Shown here: piece by piece, positions 22,901-34,863 of the stretch
Numbering within the stretch: the stretch's first letter is position 1
Layout of the letters: every line of letters begins with the position of its first letter
Source: Anthostomella pinea
Taxonomy: Eukaryota > Ascomycota > Sordariomycetes > Xylariales > Xylariaceae
Length of the DNA: 64,000 nucleotides
Assembly: GCA_963556695.1 (NCBI GenBank)
Contig: CAUWAG010000012.1
Span: 4,712,001-4,776,000 of the forward strand
Direction of reading: 5' to 3'
Notes under the pieces: generated by a model
What the model was told of the DNA's origin: nothing
Databases searched by the model: none
Seen by the model: the letters and a program-made list of their open reading frames with translations, nothing else
Translations under genes and position numbers: made by a program

Positions 22901-23726
22901 TACACCAGCGTGGGGAACGGGCATCGACGACATTCACACATAAGAACCGGTCGTGTACTGGAACCGTGGGTGTGAGTGGACCCTACGATGGCAACGATTT
23001 GTCTTCATTATCACATTTCAGCGAAAACCCCCATACAACACCAGACCTGGCTTTCAATTGCTCTTAAGTCTTGAGCTCACAGCTACTTTGCACACCACTA
23101 TCGAAGCTTGAACATCTGCTGGACCCGGGGTAGGTATGCTGCTGTACACGAATTGATGCCAACCCTCAATGCTCGCAATGCTTGAGCCGAGCCGAGCTCC
23201 ATCGCGGGATGATGCCCAGCGGCGGCGGCTTAATCCCGTCTCCATCCAACATATTGAAGTCACGCTGCGATGCTAGCGTCAAAGACAGTTCCCATGTAGG
23301 TAGTGGCACGCGGCATTGCGCGGCCGTGCGGTCCTCGTGACACGGTTGAAAGTTTACGACCAGGTCCGAAACTCTCGGCATCCCGCGAGTAGCCGCCGCC
23401 TTTGTGCTCCCGAATAGGCAAGTCGGCGTCATCTTCGAGTCTGCTCGAGTCTGTCAGTGGGCTGGCCATTGACCGACCCGCGACCAACCGAAATGCCAGC
23501 AGCAAGGCATCTGGTATGTAATGGCAGGTCGGGCAGTTGTAATTCAAAGAACGGCCACCGGCTGAGAGAGCAATGGAGCATATTGACATGAGACTTCGGT
23601 TCTGAGTTTGTTGAGAACTTTACATTGGAACCCCGAGCGCAGACTGATCGCACTACTCCGCAACATTGTTGCTCTGACCACACTGAGGAAACAAGAGGGT
23701 TTGGTTTGGTGAACACCCGAGATTGG
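22901..23726. other. Intergenic region upstream of the P450 gene
   Basis: About 825 nt. It carries the second copy (23019-23036) of an 18-nt sequence also found at 15919. Several antisense frames exist but none shows conserved motifs. Confidence 0.5.
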
Positions 23727-25561
23727 ATGGAAACGATGGCTGCCGTCCACCTACAGTACATCCTGTCCGCTATTTCGCTGTTGGGGCTGGCCTATGTAAG
23801 ACATCCGGAAACAGCCACGTGCGCCATGGACTTACATGATGTTTCAAGGCCGCCGGAATTGTCGTCTACCGATTGTTCTTCCATCCGTTGGCGAAGTATC
23901 CCGGCCCGCTGCTGGCCAAAATCACCGATGCCCATCAGTTGTATCATGCCTGGAAGGGCGACCGGCATCTGCAGTTCTGGCGGATGCACGAGCAATATGG
24001 TGCGCGCGAAGTCTAGATCCCTTCAAAGACTGAAAGAGCAAGCCAACGTGAGAATTTGGGATTTGCTAATGCCGCATGGATAGGCAACATCGTGCGGTTC
24101 GGCCCCAGTAGCGTCTCCTTCAACTCCAATACTGCCCTGAAGAGTATATACGGCTTCAAGGCCAACGTGCGGAAAGCCGAATTCTATGATGCCTTCGTGC
24201 ATCCGGCGCCCAATACCCACAATACGAGGGACAAAGTGTTGCACGCAAGAAAGAGACGAGTCCTGTCGCAGGCCTTTTCCGACTCGGCAGTGAAGGAGAT
24301 GGACCGCTATATACTCGCCAATGTTCGATCATTCTGCGAGCAGATCGGACTCGGGGCCAGAGACGAGCGAAAGGGCTGGACTGACACCAAGAACATGGCT
24401 GACTGGTGCAACTACCTGGCCATGGATATCCTCGGCGACTTGTGTTTTGGAAAGGCCTTCCACATGCTGGAGCGGCCTGACAACCGGTATGCCCTGGATC
24501 TGGTGTCCCTCGCCACGACCAGACACCTGATCGTGAGTAGCGAGCTGCCTCACCCCTGCAGGCCGCAGATACTGACAGCGTCAAGTGCGGAACGATGCGT
24601 CTGGTGGAGAAGCTACACCTCGACAAGGTCCTCTTCCACAAGATTGCAAATGGCCGAGCCAAATACTTGGCCTACAGCAAGGCACAGCTGGCCGAGCGCA
24701 CCAAGCTCGGCGACGATACTGACCGTAGAGACTTCTTCTATCACCTGCTCAAGGCCAGAGACCCAGAAACCGGACAAGGTTTCGCAACTCCTGAGCTGTG
24801 GGGCGAGTCGAATCTGCTGTAAGTTGACAGACGGCTACCATGCGGACACTTGACTGACCGGATACTCTAGGATCATCGCTGGGTCGGACACCACGTCGAC
24901 TGCCATGGCAGCAACTCTGTTCTATATCGTGCGCAGCCCTGTGGCACTGCAGAAGGCAAGCGAGGAGGTCCGGGCGAAGTTCAGCGACGTGGAGGAGATC
25001 TGCCAGGGCCCAAGCCTGACTTCGTGTGTCTACCTCAGGGCCTGCATCGACGAGGCGATGCGTATGTCTCCATCCGTGGGCGGCATCGCGCCTCGTGAGG
25101 TTCTCCCTGGGGGGATAACCATCGATGGAGAGTTCATCCCTGAGGGTGTGGTCACCGGCACGCCGCACTACACCATCCACCACAACGCGGCTTACTTCCC
25201 GCAGCCGTTTTCGTATATTCCCGAGCGGTGGATGGCTGGGTCCTCCAAGAGCTTCGGCGGGGTTGGGGAAAGCACCTTCACCGAGCAGGACGTCGCTCTG
25301 GCGCAAAGCGCGTTCTGCCCCTTCTCTGTCGGGCCTCGGGGCTGTATTGGGAAAGGACTGGCATACATCGAGATGATGACGACTATGGCCAGAGTCTTGT
25401 TCCTGTATGATCTGCGCAAGTCGGCCGGCTTTGACCCGGCTGAGGGCAGCATGGACCTCGAGTGGGGTCGCCAGCGAGTCGACGAGTTCCAGCTGATGGA
25501 CCAGTTCACGAGCTTGAAGAATGGGCCGATGGTTGAGTTTAGAAAGCGTGTGAGAGGGTAG
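23727..25561 (+). CDS. Cytochrome P450 monooxygenase
   Basis: Five exons: 23727-23795, 23849-23999, 24084-24532, 24586-24818 and 24871-25561, giving 530 residues. An N-terminal membrane anchor ([15 protein letters not shown]) is followed by the fungal HPLAKYPGP proline hinge, the C-helix region [11 protein letters not shown], the I-helix AGSDTTS (about residue 305), the K-helix EAMR (about 361) and the heme loop [10 protein letters not shown], with the axial Cys near residue 458. All hallmarks of a functional ER-anchored P450 are present. The start has a second in-frame ATG three codons on. The third intron uses an AAG acceptor, supported by a CTGAC branch point 10 nt upstream. The family resembles fungal CYP65/CYP53-like clans, but the substrate cannot be inferred. 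No biosynthetic backbone gene is adjacent, so a secondary-metabolite role is only a possibility. Confidence 0.88.
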
Positions 25562-26699
25562 GAGTCGAAGTATGCACCCACACTGATGCCCGGTGGATAG
25601 CTTGATAGCCAATGCTACCTCCCTTATCGATTCGACTTGCGGAATATAGCCCCTTGTGCCTCGGATGCCCGGTCTGGTGGCATCGTGATGATGTGTGAAG
25701 TCTTACCTCAACTGCCTGCGTGTGCGAACCATGTCTAACTGCTCTTTGAACCGGGACAATGGAACGTTATTGCGTGCCACTCATGAGCCGTTTCAACCCT
25801 ACTTTCATCTTCGTCGACCACGGATAGCGCTGAGATTGGCGACTGACGTGACCCTATTTTGGAGGGCGAAAGCAGGCCCCCGCTCGGTCGTAGATTTGCC
25901 TGCCAACGAGCAAGTCGGGTCTCGTCTTCATATCAAGTCTGCGTCATAAAATTACGGTATGGGGGTGATCTGCCGGCAGTGTGGATGAATGAAGTACCTT
26001 GTCCGCCGAGATCCATGCAGCCAAGCAGCCAACGCCAATGGTCGAAGTCGGCATCTACAGTATGGGCACGCACGTCGTCTCCAGATTCTCCACCTGCACC
26101 CTCTCCTCCATCACTAAGCCTTGTATATCCCTAGGTGGTCCAGGAGGTAGCTGCTGTCCAGAGACTAGTAGTGATACTATTTCGCAAATCCACAAGTTGT
26201 GTGATGCTCTCTTCCCTGACCCCAGTACACAAGACCCTTCGATGACCATCTGGCCATGTACTCCTGCAAGTGTTGCTCACGATGCGTCGCCAGAAGGCCG
26301 ATTTTAATGGAAGAGCGGTAGACCAGCTGATACTCTTCCCGAAGAGTGGAGCCTTATAACCTCGTGTTCGTTTGTGTTGCTTCGACCTCACCACAGGAAC
26401 TCATCTGAGAGGTGGTGAATCTCGGTCTCTCGGTGGAAAGATGGCTCGCGACTTCGCTTTGAGCCTTGTATTGCCCTTCTCATAGGCATGCCTAGTACCA
26501 CCGGTGTGAGGACGTATGAGGCCAAGAGCTTCCATGCAATATCCTCGGATGACACCTAGGAGACCATCGCGATGCTACTGCACAGAGGCAATACGAGATT
26601 GACCCATAACACAACGTGCCTATATAACCTGCCGCACCCGTCTGAAAAGGGTCGGTACCTTGCAGGAATACCTGTTCCAGTCAAGCCAATCTCGCCAAT
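25562..26699. other. Intergenic region between P450 and GH5 genes
   Basis: About 1.1 kb without a credible gene. The right end is the GH5 promoter. Confidence 0.55.
26621..26627 (+). promoter_or_regulatory. TATA box of the GH5 gene
   Basis: TATATAA lies 73 nt before the GH5 ATG, a spacing compatible with a core promoter in ascomycetes. Position and sequence are the only evidence. Confidence 0.4.
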
Positions 26700-28006
26700 A
26701 TGGTGAAAACATTGTTCGGGATTTCTGTCGTTCGTCTGCTCGCTCTGAGCAGCAGCCTCCTTGCGCTTATCTCCTGGGCCTCGTCGTTGACGCTCCAAGA
26801 TGACCGGGCCGCGGCATGGCCTTATGGCCCGTTTTTGGTGTCAGGCACTGAGATGAAAAACTCGCAAGGCGACAGCATCGTTTATGCCGGCACGAACTGG
26901 GATGGCCATGGTGAAGTGATGATTCCCGATGGTCTGCAGTACCAATCAGTCGAGTCTGTTGTGAGCATGATCAAGAGCCTGGGAATGAACGCCATCCGCC
27001 TGACGTATCCCATCCAACTGGTCGACCAGATCTACGACAACGGAGGCAAGGATACCACAGTGCAGTCGTCTTTCATCCAAGCCCTTGGACAGACCAACGG
27101 TACTAAGGTGTACAGCCAGTTCCTTGCGAAGAACCCATCCTTCAACACGAACACAACGCGGCTCCAGGTGTTTGACGCGGTGGCGGCCGAGTGCGCCAAA
27201 CAACAAATCCACGTACACCTGGACAACCATATATCAAAGGCTACGTGGTGTTGTTCGACCACAGACGGCATTCGTGGTTCGGAGACAGCGACTACAACGT
27301 CGCAAACTGGGTGAGGGGCCTGACGTACATGGCAAACCACGGAAAGTCGTGGACCGCGTTGACATCGATATCGCTGCGCAACGAGCTCCGCTCGCCCGAC
27401 AACAACGCGACCCTCAAGTCGGAGTCGTACAACTGGCGGGACTGGTACACCTTCATCAAGCAGGGCTCCAGTGCGATCAACGCGGCGAACTCCGACATCC
27501 TCATCTTCCTCTCGGGCTTGGACTTTGATACCTGGATCACGCCTATGGTGCAGGGCACGGCGATGACACCCGGTACAGCCACGTACAGCGCGGTTGACTT
27601 TCCGGGATACGCCAACAAGCTGGTGCTCGAGATCCATAACTACAACAACGACGCGACGAACTGTTCCAGCCTCCAGAGCACCTTGTACCACGACGGGTTC
27701 CAGGCCATGCACCCCGAAGACTCCGAGGCCGTCAACGTGTTACCGGTGCTGCTGACGGAGTTCGGGTTCGAGCAGACGTCGACAGAATGGCAGCGTACGT
27801 ATGCCACGTGCATCGCGAACTACCTCTCGCAGCAGAAGGCGGGATGGTTCATCTGGGTCATATCAGGGAGCTACTACATAAGATCAGGAACCCAGGACTA
27901 TGACGAGACGTGGGGCCTCCTGACGCACGACTGGTCGGCCTGGAGGAGCCAGTCGTACATTGATGGAGGTCTGAAGCCATTGGTTGAGAACACAGCGAAG
28001 GGATAG
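26700..28006 (+). pseudogene. Secreted GH5-family glycoside hydrolase, one frameshift
   Basis: The N-terminus is a signal peptide (VVRLLALSSSLLALISWASS), followed by the GH5 barrel: NWDGHGEVMIPDGLQYQS, the MNAIRLTYPIQ strand, the VHLDNHIS strand, the acid/base region SLRNELRS, the EIHNYNND strand and the nucleophile region LLTEFGFEQ, ending with YIDGGLKP. The family hydrolyses beta-linked polysaccharides outside the cell. The reading changes frame at about 27265-27270. The first 188 residues (to CCSTTDG) are in one frame, and the conserved continuation SWFGDSDYNVANW is in the frame one base back, consistent with loss of a single base. No intron can bridge this, since the only GT...AG pair there is about 20 nt apart. 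As written, translation ends after 204 residues, before both catalytic glutamates. Either a recent pseudogene or a single-base assembly error. Confidence 0.78.
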
Positions 28007-28141
28007 ATGTGTCTATGTGTAGGTACTTACTTGGAGAACAACGCGACTGGAGCCGCCTCACAGATTAAAGAATTTCCACTTGGAATTCGTCAGACCTATG
28101 TGCTCTCATGTGACGAGCTGCTTCGTGCAGCCGCGCAGAGC

Positions 28142-28356
28142 TACACTGAACCCCCATAAGTCTCCGTACACCACCGGTCCAGCAAACAACGATATATTCG
28201 TCGAATCGGAATAAGCACACCAGAATAAGCATTAGAAGCGGCGTATCAAATCAGAGCTGATTATTCCTGTCAGCTTATTCTAATATCTCTAATTTTCAAC
28301 GTGTGATCTAGATTCCTCCCAACATGGCGCGCAGAGACTTATGAGGGCTGAGTGTA
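28142..28356. mobile_element. MITE, TA-flanked (copy B)
   Basis: A 215-nt element. The left end reads TACACTGAACCCCCATAAGT and the right end carries its complement with a few changes. It contains the internal GGAATAAGCACACC / AGAATAAGCATT units and the complementary GCTTATTC unit. Ends are TA, as expected for a TA target. It lies about 135 nt downstream of the GH5 reading frame. Confidence 0.88.
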
Positions 28357-28854
28357 CGTGACGATGACCCGTAGTAGGCCGAGCTGAGAGAGTCATAACT
28401 CAGAGAGCGTAATAATATTGCATGGCTCCCATCAGCAGCTGCGCTGTCTTGCGACTGAGTTGGCCCAAGAATAAATTGCCTGGTACTTGACGTGGTGCCG
28501 GTGATGCAGATTATTGAGTAGGTAGGTACCTAGTTGGGGCCGGAACGCGAAATGACTTCCAATGCAGAGCATATGCAGCCATCGGGTATTGGCCGCGAGC
28601 ACACAAAGCGGGGTTTGCGTTGCACGGGGCTTCTTCCTTACTAGGTACAACTTCACCTCCATCCGTTGATCGCCAGCCGCGCTCGTGAATACCAGTGCAA
28701 GGCTGACGATCTGCTGAAAAGGCTGCAGATCCCGAGTACACTTTCAACTTTGCATTGCCGCCAACTTTTCCTCTCCCTCTCCCTCTCCCTCTCTTATGCC
28801 CTTTCAACTTCTCACCGCTACCTTCATTTATCACCCAACCAAGCGACGCCTGCA
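28357..28854. other. Promoter/5' UTR region of the nucleoporin gene
   Basis: About 500 nt between MITE copy B and the nucleoporin ATG. It contains a (CTCTCC)n pyrimidine tract at about 28771-28794, 60 nt upstream of the ATG. Such C/T runs just upstream of the transcription start are common in filamentous fungi. Confidence 0.6.
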
Positions 28855-30827
28855 ATGGCGCCCCTCTGCAAATTCTGGCAACAAGGAAACTGCCGAAATG
28901 GATGTACGTGTGATTGATCTTTGCTACGCGCATACGTCCAGCCTTGCATGTCGCGTTCTGACTTCAATTCAGCCAACTGCAGATTCGAACATTCCAACGC
29001 GAACTCGAATCCCTTTGGAGCTCCCAGCGCCAATACAAATCGGTTCGGGGCCTTGAGTTCTGGTTCCAACAAACCCCAGGACATGTCGAATCCCTACAAG
29101 GTCACCAAGGATAGCATCAAAGTCGACCTCGCAGACGAACGCCCGACATGGATCATGTCATGCTATGGTCCGGGAAGAGACGCGCCCGAGCAGCTGTTTG
29201 GAGGATATCCACGAGAGCAAAGTCTTGAAGAGGTCATGATGTATATAAGGGGTTCGGAAAACCAGCAGCAAGCTGTAAGCTCCCGTCCAAACGGTTTTTG
29301 GGACTTGCAGGCAGCTGACGATCACACTAGATGACAGAAGTCATGGGTCTCTACAATCAAGCGGAGCAGCAAATCCAGACAACCCTGGGCAATCTTGACG
29401 GCGCAGTACAGTTCGTGTTGGCCGGCGAGAACAACCATCCAAACCGCATAGATATTTGCAAGCAGAACGCCGTAGCGGGCGGTACTAGCGGCGCCTTTGC
29501 GAGGGATAGCGTCCAAGGCGGCTTCTCGTCCAATCCCCTTATCTCGGCTCCCAGTACCAACCAGAATCCTTTCTCGTCGGCTCCGCAGGCCAGCCCGTTC
29601 GGAGGAGGGACACCATCGTTTGGCCAGCCCTCAGGCCTGGGACAGAATCCCAACCCGTTCGGCGGCGCACCGTCTTCGTCCCAGTTCGGCCAGCCCTCTC
29701 AGATGGGCGCCACCGCATCCGCGTTCGGGCAGTCTTCGCAGATGGGTGCCGCTGCTCCAACGTTCGGCCAGGCGTCGCAGGTTGGCGCCAGTGCTCCTGC
29801 GTTCGGCCAGGCGTCGACTTTGGGTCAGAAGCCGAATCCGTTCGGCGCAGGTTCCTCGGGACCATCTGGCTTTGGTCAAGCTGCTCAGACTCAGAGCGCG
29901 TTTGGCCAGCCTTCGTCGTTGGGACAGAACCCAAACCCGTTTGGTAGCGCAGCTGCTTCTGCATCACCTGCCCCTTTTGGTCAACAGCCTGCTGCAGCTA
30001 CATCAAGCCCCTTCGGTCAGCCCGCTGGGCCTGCTTCATCTTCCCCATTTGCCCAGCCAGCAGCCGCATCATCTAGTCCTTTTGGCCAGCCAGCAGCTTC
30101 GTCATCTGGTCCTTTTGGCCAGCCAGCAGCTTCGTCTTCCGGCCCCTTTGGTCAGCCGGCAGCCAGTAACCCCTTTGCGCAACCAACGCCGGCGTCGAAC
30201 GACCAGTCCATGGATACTTCAGCACCTGCTCCCGGTGCTAGTAATCCATTTGGCCAACCGTCGAGCTCTGGTCACCAGGCGAACAACGCATTTGGGGCGC
30301 AGCCATCCGGTTGTGGCACGGCGGCACCTAGCAACAGCAATCCCTTTGGACAGCCTCAAACACAACCACGGCAACCACAAGCCGGGGCTGCCTCAACAGC
30401 GAAAAGCGGTCCATATCCGCCGGGAAGTACGAAACAACACCCGCCCATTGAGAATTATACAACTCAAGACATGAATGGCCGGATAAGCTCGTTCAATGGC
30501 CGGCCGGTGATGTGGAAATGGAAGGTAGATGACAAATACGTGGACTCCTTACCCCCAGTGGACCCAAGTCAGCAGCAGAGGGACGCAAAGGAAGGCAGGA
30601 GGCGGGACCCCCCTGCACATGTACCTGGCATTCGCAAGCCGGACGGGAGCTGGATGAAGGTGTTTTTCCCCAATGGACCCCCTGCCTACAATGAGGACAC
30701 GGAACCGGACCCAGCCGAGTACGAAGGTGTTAAGGCCGCTTATGCTACTATGGCGGCCACGGGAAGATTTGAAGGGGACGTGCCGGAAGTACCGCCCATG
30801 AGAGAGGACTGCATGTGGACTTTCTGA
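28855..30827 (+). CDS. FG-nucleoporin with CCCH zinc finger, Nup42/Amo1-like
   Basis: Three exons, 28855-28903, 28973-29274 and 29331-30827, encode 615 residues. Exon 1 and the start of exon 2 together make a single CCCH finger (CKFWQQGNC, RNGSNC, RFEH); the intron at 28904 falls inside it, which confirms the splice. A helical region follows (residues about 60-150), then about 250 residues of FG repeats (FGQP, NPFG, SPFGQ) rich in Ser, Ala, Gln and Pro. A conserved C-terminal block has MNGRISSFNGRPVMWKWK, HVPGIRKPDGSWMKVFFP and a terminal CMWTF. Yeast Nup42 and human NUP42 sit on the cytoplasmic face of the nuclear pore and bind the mRNA-export factor Gle1. The extended C-terminus after the FG region is a fungal feature. 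Amo1 is the fission-yeast relative. Confidence 0.85.
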
Positions 30828-31443
30828 TGCGGGTTTGTACGCTATGGCACATGCGATTCTTACATGCGTTTCGGGACTCCATCATTGAAGTGGTACCAAT
30901 GGCGCATTGGACGAGCGGAGGTGATTAGATTAAGATACCCCTGGAATCGGCGTCAAGGTCGTCTTTCAAAAGGACTGGATACATGCTGTTTGTATGAGTA
31001 TATTACCTGAATGAATACCCAAAAACCCTCTTAAGCCATCACTCAAACGCTATGCATGATATCGTAGCAAAGGGCCCAACGTCGTACCGGTAGATGTCTG
31101 TTGAAGCCTACCGGACCGTTCTCTCCTCGGGAGTCGTAGCTCACATTGCTGTCATATTATTGTCAACAAGTCTATACATTCGTATAAGCATCTGCAATGG
31201 GCGATTAATCAAGGAGAAATGAGGTCACATGAACCGGTTACTCGTATCTAGACACGACTTTGCATTTCAGACTTCTCATTCGTTCAGCACACATAGAATG
31301 CGCCGACGGGTATCTGGACGGTCTGGATCTGGACCGTAGCTGGACATATCTGGGCCTGTGATGGCAAGCATTGGCATGTAACCATGAGCATCCGGTTCCG
31401 CGCATATTCCTCCACCAGACAGCATCTACCTGCGTGACCCCAT
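30828..31443. other. Intergenic region between convergent genes
   Basis: About 615 nt between the stop codons of the nucleoporin gene and the uS10 gene; 3' UTRs of both. No further gene seen. Confidence 0.6.
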
Positions 31444-31972
31444 TTATGCGGCGATGGTGACTTCGACCTCGACACCGGCCTCGATGTTGACGATGATCTG
31501 CTTGACGATCTCGGTCGGCGCGTTCAGGTCGATCAGGCGCTTGTGGATTCTCATCTCGTAGCAGTCCCAGGTCTTGGAACCCTCACTGGCAATGTCTGTG
31601 TCAGTGATTTGCTCTGACGACTCGAAACGTAGCAGCTGCTACTCACCCGCAAGGCGTCTTTCGGGTGGTGACCTTCAGGATCTTGGTGGGCAGGCGGACG
31701 GGGCCCTTGACGCGCAGATCCTTGCTCTTGGCTCGCTCGATGAGCTCGGTGCTGACCTTCTCCAGACTGGCGACCTTCTTGGAACTACTCCACCGTCAGC
31801 GGCTGGGGAAATTTCAAGGATGCTCGTCAGGCGCGGGGTTCTCACGAAAGAGTGATGCGAATCTTGTGGGTTTTCTGCGAGAAATATATCAGTCTCGATG
31901 CCGCAGCGGCAGGCGGGAGGGGCAGTAACGAACGGGCGCGTCGCCGAAGTCCTTGTCCTTGTTGTACGACAT
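31444..31972 (-). CDS. rps20: 40S ribosomal protein S20 (uS10)
   Basis: Four exons: 31972-31934, 31874-31846, 31784-31647 and 31585-31444, giving 115 residues, the normal size. The product reads [13 protein letters not shown], then [50 protein letters not shown] and [14 protein letters not shown], an unmistakable eukaryotic uS10. It sits in the head of the 40S subunit. The three introns (59, 61 and 61 nt) all interrupt the first two thirds; the first has a weak GTTCGT donor. Multiple introns near the start of a ribosomal-protein gene are usual in fungi. The 5' region (to about 32230) may hold a further untranslated exon, which I cannot resolve. Confidence 0.93.
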
Positions 31973-32642
31973 GGTGTCTGGTCTTGGGTGTCGTCGACGA
32001 GAAAAATCTGGTAGATGGGAGAAATTGCGCAGATTGGGTCCTTCAAGACTCGAACGTTAACTGTACGCAGCGGCTAGAGTCAGTAATGTGACAAGCAGGG
32101 TGGGGTTTTGGGGCATTACTCACGTTACGGCAAAGTGAAGAAGGCCTGAATCATAGATGGTTACAGAGAGAAATCGCAGCGTCTGGCGGAGAGAGTCAAA
32201 AATCGGTGATCCAGCTGGAGTTGTGGACTGCGACCGCGCTTTATCGATAAGGGCTTAAGTAGACTGGACGAGGTATCGGCAGATCTGTGGCTGGCAGGTG
32301 GCGTGCCAAGTGGCTCGACTGACTACCCGGCAGACGGCTGGTGCCCCTAGGCCTAGGTATCCACTTCAAGTTCCGCTTCGGGCGTCATCACCACCAATCA
32401 TTTTTCAGCCCATTTACAGACGGCGGGAGTCATCCGGTAAGCTGGAGGCTGAATGATGATGATATCGATACTGATAATGCGCCGTTATTTATGGTCATTG
32501 TCTAAGGTTCCGTACATTATATTAGAGACCCGCGAGGCCCTCTCTTCTCCCTGACCAGTGCCCTGGGGTTTTCACTACATCACCTACTCTTGGTCTAGCT
32601 GCACTGCTCGTCTCACCCGTCCGTTGGCCTCAGCCCGACACC
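31973..32642. other. Divergent promoter of rps20 and the CUE-domain gene
   Basis: About 670 nt shared by two divergently transcribed genes of translation and ribosome quality control. No additional gene seen. I could not identify a specific ribosomal-protein promoter motif. Confidence 0.55.
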
Positions 32643-34703
32643 ATGCCACCAGCGCTGCCCTCGTTTGCGCCCTTCCCCGAGGCCCCATGGAGGGATCACA
32701 TCGTACCCGTCGAATGGGAGGCATGTCTCTCCAGCTGGGTCGCCTTAGCAGAGTCACACCTGGCTTTACCCGATGACGACTTCGCTCGTCAGGCGTTGAA
32801 GGACGAGTCCGTCACATCATTCGCAACCTCCTTCATGAAAGAGGTGGCAGCAGCAGGTATAACCATTCTGGGACTATCTCAGTCAGCCACTTCGCTATTT
32901 CGCCAGTGCTTCTACCTGTCCTCACGGCTCTTGCGCATGCCGTCTGCGCCGCCCTCGATCCTGCAGTGGGACTTTCTGTCTGACTTCACTCGGGTGTACG
33001 GCAAGAAAAGGACATCCGCTCTCATCCACAGCATCTCCCAGAAGCCTGCGCTGGCAACCTCCCTACAATGGCTAAAGAAATCCTTAACTCTCGCACTTGA
33101 TTCTGGAATGAAAGGGGATCTCAAAACCCTTGAAGTGCGCCTGAAAAGGCTGAACCATCTCATCCATGCATCCTCCGATACTGCAGCATTCTTCTTGGCT
33201 GGGAGTGATTTCTTGGATGGGCTCATCAACTGCTACAAGGTCATGAATCCACCCCTAAGAAAGACCATCATCACCACCGTCTATCTCTGTCTCATTGGCT
33301 TGACCGAGGGAGAGCCCCCAAAGTTCTCCGTGTTGGCTGACCAGCTATACTCTCTCAAGGCGGCCGCTGATGCCCACAAAGCTGGCCCCCTGAATGCGAA
33401 CGATTCCATGGTGGCCGAGTTGGTGACGGTGACGCCTGTCCTCAAGCAGGTGCAGCACCGTTTAGAGACGTCCTCCTCCTCAACAATCACCCGCATGAAA
33501 TCGGTCATTTCCTCGCTGGAAGGTTTCCGCAAGCCTGGGGGTAATATCCGACCCAAGCGGCTCGTCAAACGGAAAATCGATAAAGGGAAAGGGATAATGA
33601 TAGAGGTTCAGGACGAGGTTCGAGGCCAGATGCGCATGCACCGTATGAGCCAGATCTCCCAGATACAAGACCTGTTCCCGGACCTCGGGTCAGGCTTCAT
33701 ATCTAGACTCCTTGGTGAATACGAAGACAATACTGAGAATGTGATCGCACATCTACTCGAAGACTCATTGCCACCGCACCTAGCTACCGCGGACCGCACT
33801 AAGGAGTTGTTGGTCTGATCCTATTCCATGCAACTGAAGTATGCTGACTGAGTACACAGATCCCCCGAGAGAACGAGGAGGCAAAGCCATGACATCGCAC
33901 CGCGCTCTACGCCACCGCAAATTCCTACGCGTCACAATGTCTTCGACGATGATGAGTTCGACAAGTTGGCTGTCGATGTCTCCAACCTGCACTTTGGCAA
34001 ACGAAATCCTGGACGAACGGCAGATGATCTTCTCAGAGATCGCTCAGGTGCTCCGAACAAAGCCGCAATTCTATTGGCACTATCCGCATTTGACGCGGAC
34101 GACGACGAGCGAGATGATACATACGATGCCGCCGATGCTGGTTTCGTCGTGGATGACGGCCACCCCGAGGACGCTGATGACCAGAAACGGAAAGACGCGA
34201 GCGAAGAAGCACTATTCAGTTCATACCAATCAAACCCGAAAGCCTTCGATAGAGATGCGACAACGCGACGTAGCGATACCAGGAACAAGTTGAAGCAGAC
34301 CACTGGGATGACTGACGAAGCTATCGAAGGTTGGGCCTTGATGCTCACCCGAACGCCTCACCAGATGAAGCAATTAGAGATGAAGTACAGTGGATTTGGT
34401 GCAAGTCAGCCGACCTTGGCCCCAACTTCCTGGCGTGCCACCCCGGCTGGCTCAGGAGCAGAAGACTCCGATGTTGACGGGGGCGGCCACTCCAACTTTC
34501 AAGGTCCTCGTGGTCGTGGCCGGGGCAGAGGACGCGGCAGGGGCGGCGGGCCGGGTAGGGGAGGCAACGTTGCTGGCCCCTCTGGGGGGAAGGACACCGA
34601 AAGTGCCCGGCGGCGCAAAGAAGCGAACAAGGGATCCAGGGCGAACCATAATCGACGAGACCAACGTGTGAAGAAGATGGGCCGCGGGGGTTTCCCTGGG
34701 TGA
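32643..34703 (+). CDS. cue3: CUE-domain protein, Cue3/ASCC2-like
   Basis: Two exons, 32643-33808 and 33860-34703, joined in phase by a 51-nt intron with a GTTGGT donor, CTGAC branch point and CACAG acceptor; 669 residues. The first ~300 residues are an all-helical domain like that of activating-signal cointegrator subunit 2. A CUE ubiquitin-binding domain follows at about residues 335-380 (IQDLFPDLGSGFISRLL, then ENVIAHLLEDSLPPHL). A conserved acidic segment then contains FGKRNPGRTADDLL, and the C-terminus has an RGRGRGRGRGRG tract and a basic end. Cue3 (Rqt3) belongs to the ribosome-quality-control trigger complex with Slh1 and Rqt4, which recognises ubiquitinated collided ribosomes. The start ATG has an ACCATGC context and is the first in frame. 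Confidence 0.82.
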
Positions 34704-34863
34704 TCTCAATGCTCTCTCTGCTTGTTGCACAGACGCCGGCCATCAGCTCCAAATCCCATTGTCAATACAATCCACAGTGGAATAAGCAGCCATCAAATGG
34801 TTATGCCAGTCACTTGCCAATTTCTCTTCTGACGATTCAACTGTATGTCAACCTCCAGGACAC

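Noticed and set aside
24749..25612. 287-codon minus-strand frame
   Set aside because: Complement of the last exons of the P450, whose motifs (I-helix, heme loop) are unambiguous on the plus strand.
29497..30474. 325-codon plus-strand frame rich in Arg and Leu
   Set aside because: Out-of-frame reading of the FG-repeat exon of the nucleoporin.
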